Source of the DNA: Mesostigma viride
Taxonomy: Eukaryota > Streptophyta > Mesostigmatophyceae > Mesostigmatales > Mesostigmataceae
Assembly (NCBI GenBank): GCA_009746045.1
Contig: RPFO01001021.1
Span: 450,116-477,615 of the forward strand
Reading direction: 5' to 3'
DNA length: 27,500 nt
Shown here: positions 27,030 to 27,500 of the stretch, one piece after another
Layout of the letters: each line of letters begins with the position of its first letter
How positions within the stretch are numbered: the stretch's first letter is position 1
Made by a program: the position numbers and the translations under genes
The notes under the pieces: model-generated
The model's database searches: none
The model's input: the letters and a program-made list of their open reading frames with translations, nothing else
What the model was told of the DNA's origin: nothing

Positions 27030-27500
27030 CCATCAAGCACTGAGCGGCGCCTGCAGCTAGTAGGGCACTTAGCTCGCACCAACCAGGTGGACACCTCACG
27101 CGGCCTCTCCGCAGGGCTAGCTGCGCCCCGCTCAGCTGGGCAGGCCGGCCTCCTCACGTGGGCCGGGCCCAGCCATGGGTTATACGCCGCAAGGCCCGCA
27201 CCTTCAAAGAGCAGCTCGACGTAGAGGACATCGGGGGCCTAGGCCTCTCCGTCATTTGGAAAAAGATGATGGACAAGATGATGGCGTTCCTTAAATGCCG
27301 CAAGAAGCTCTCAGAGACTCGCTTCACGCTGGACGACGACTAGCTTGACCCTGGCCCAGCAACAGCGGCGACGCGAGCTATGGCCGACCTACCTTCAGCT
27401 CCGGCAGTGGGGGGAAGCCGGTATACTGGAGGGGGGCGGTCATCCACGTTGACCACAAGCCCTGGCAGGCCCCTCCTGCCACCTCAGACTAGGGATTACA
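27030..27500 (+). pseudogene. Retroelement remnant: RT tail followed by an ORF1-like C-terminus
   Basis: STERRLQLVGHLART (near 27039-27083) resembles the RRLRWLGHVAR segment near the end of many non-LTR reverse transcriptases. From about 27260 the sequence matches the ORF1 C-terminus of copies 1 and 2 (FLKCRKKL, FTLDDD, then LTLAQQQRRRELWPTYLQL after a frame break at a stop near 27340). It runs off the end of the window. Confidence 0.5.

Overview
The window looks like eukaryotic nuclear DNA in which a piece of a large DNA virus-like genome (roughly positions 1-16143) is joined to ordinary repeat-rich host DNA (16144-27500). The host half is eukaryotic because it holds non-LTR retrotransposon ORF1 and reverse-transcriptase remnants, a tRNA-promoter-like dispersed repeat and DNA-transposon footprints. 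The viral half is called virus-like because its compact genes encode MYND, RING/TRAF-like and F-box-like proteins with short intergenic spaces, shared promoter and 3'-end motifs and hairpins. This gene mix is known from nucleocytoviruses such as pandoraviruses. No hallmark viral gene (capsid, polymerase B, packaging ATPase) is present, so the viral assignment is inference. The host could be an alga or plant-like protist, but the sequence does not fix the species.

Layout: 1-1515 is unique sequence with a MYND-finger gene. Positions 1516-16143 form one enormous, nearly perfect palindrome with arms of about 7.3 kb and its centre between 8822 and 8823. Each arm carries the same four genes. In the left arm, from outside to centre, they are A (RING/TRAF-like, three exons, minus), B (F-box-like, minus), C (zinc-binding CxxC protein, plus) and D (F-box-like paralogue of B, plus). 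The innermost 0.5 kb of each arm is a gene-free array of eight composite sites: a G-box plus a CCAAT box with fixed spacing, matching the ERSE-I consensus CCAAT-N9-CCACG. The right arm stops abruptly inside a hairpin stem and continues into a host dispersed repeat.

The host half is a nested transposon stack. A first dispersed repeat is split by an ORF1-only LINE-like element with a 14-bp target duplication. A reverse-transcriptase pseudogene on the minus strand is split by a second copy of that LINE-like element, again with a 14-bp target duplication. A TTAA-flanked element then sits in the tail of that copy, and a Harbinger-type MITE sits beside it. Positions 23643-26149 show no convincing gene. 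A further dispersed-repeat copy and a third retroelement remnant close the window.

How it may work together (inference): the palindrome resembles a head-to-head junction of two linear viral genomes whose second copy was truncated on integration. The promoters carry recurring ERSE-like, UPRE-like (TGACGTGG) and GGAATATTCC elements, suggesting that viral transcription or replication was tied to host NF-Y and bZIP/bHLH factors, possibly the unfolded-protein response. The encoded proteins suggest interference with ubiquitin ligation and protein-protein interactions.
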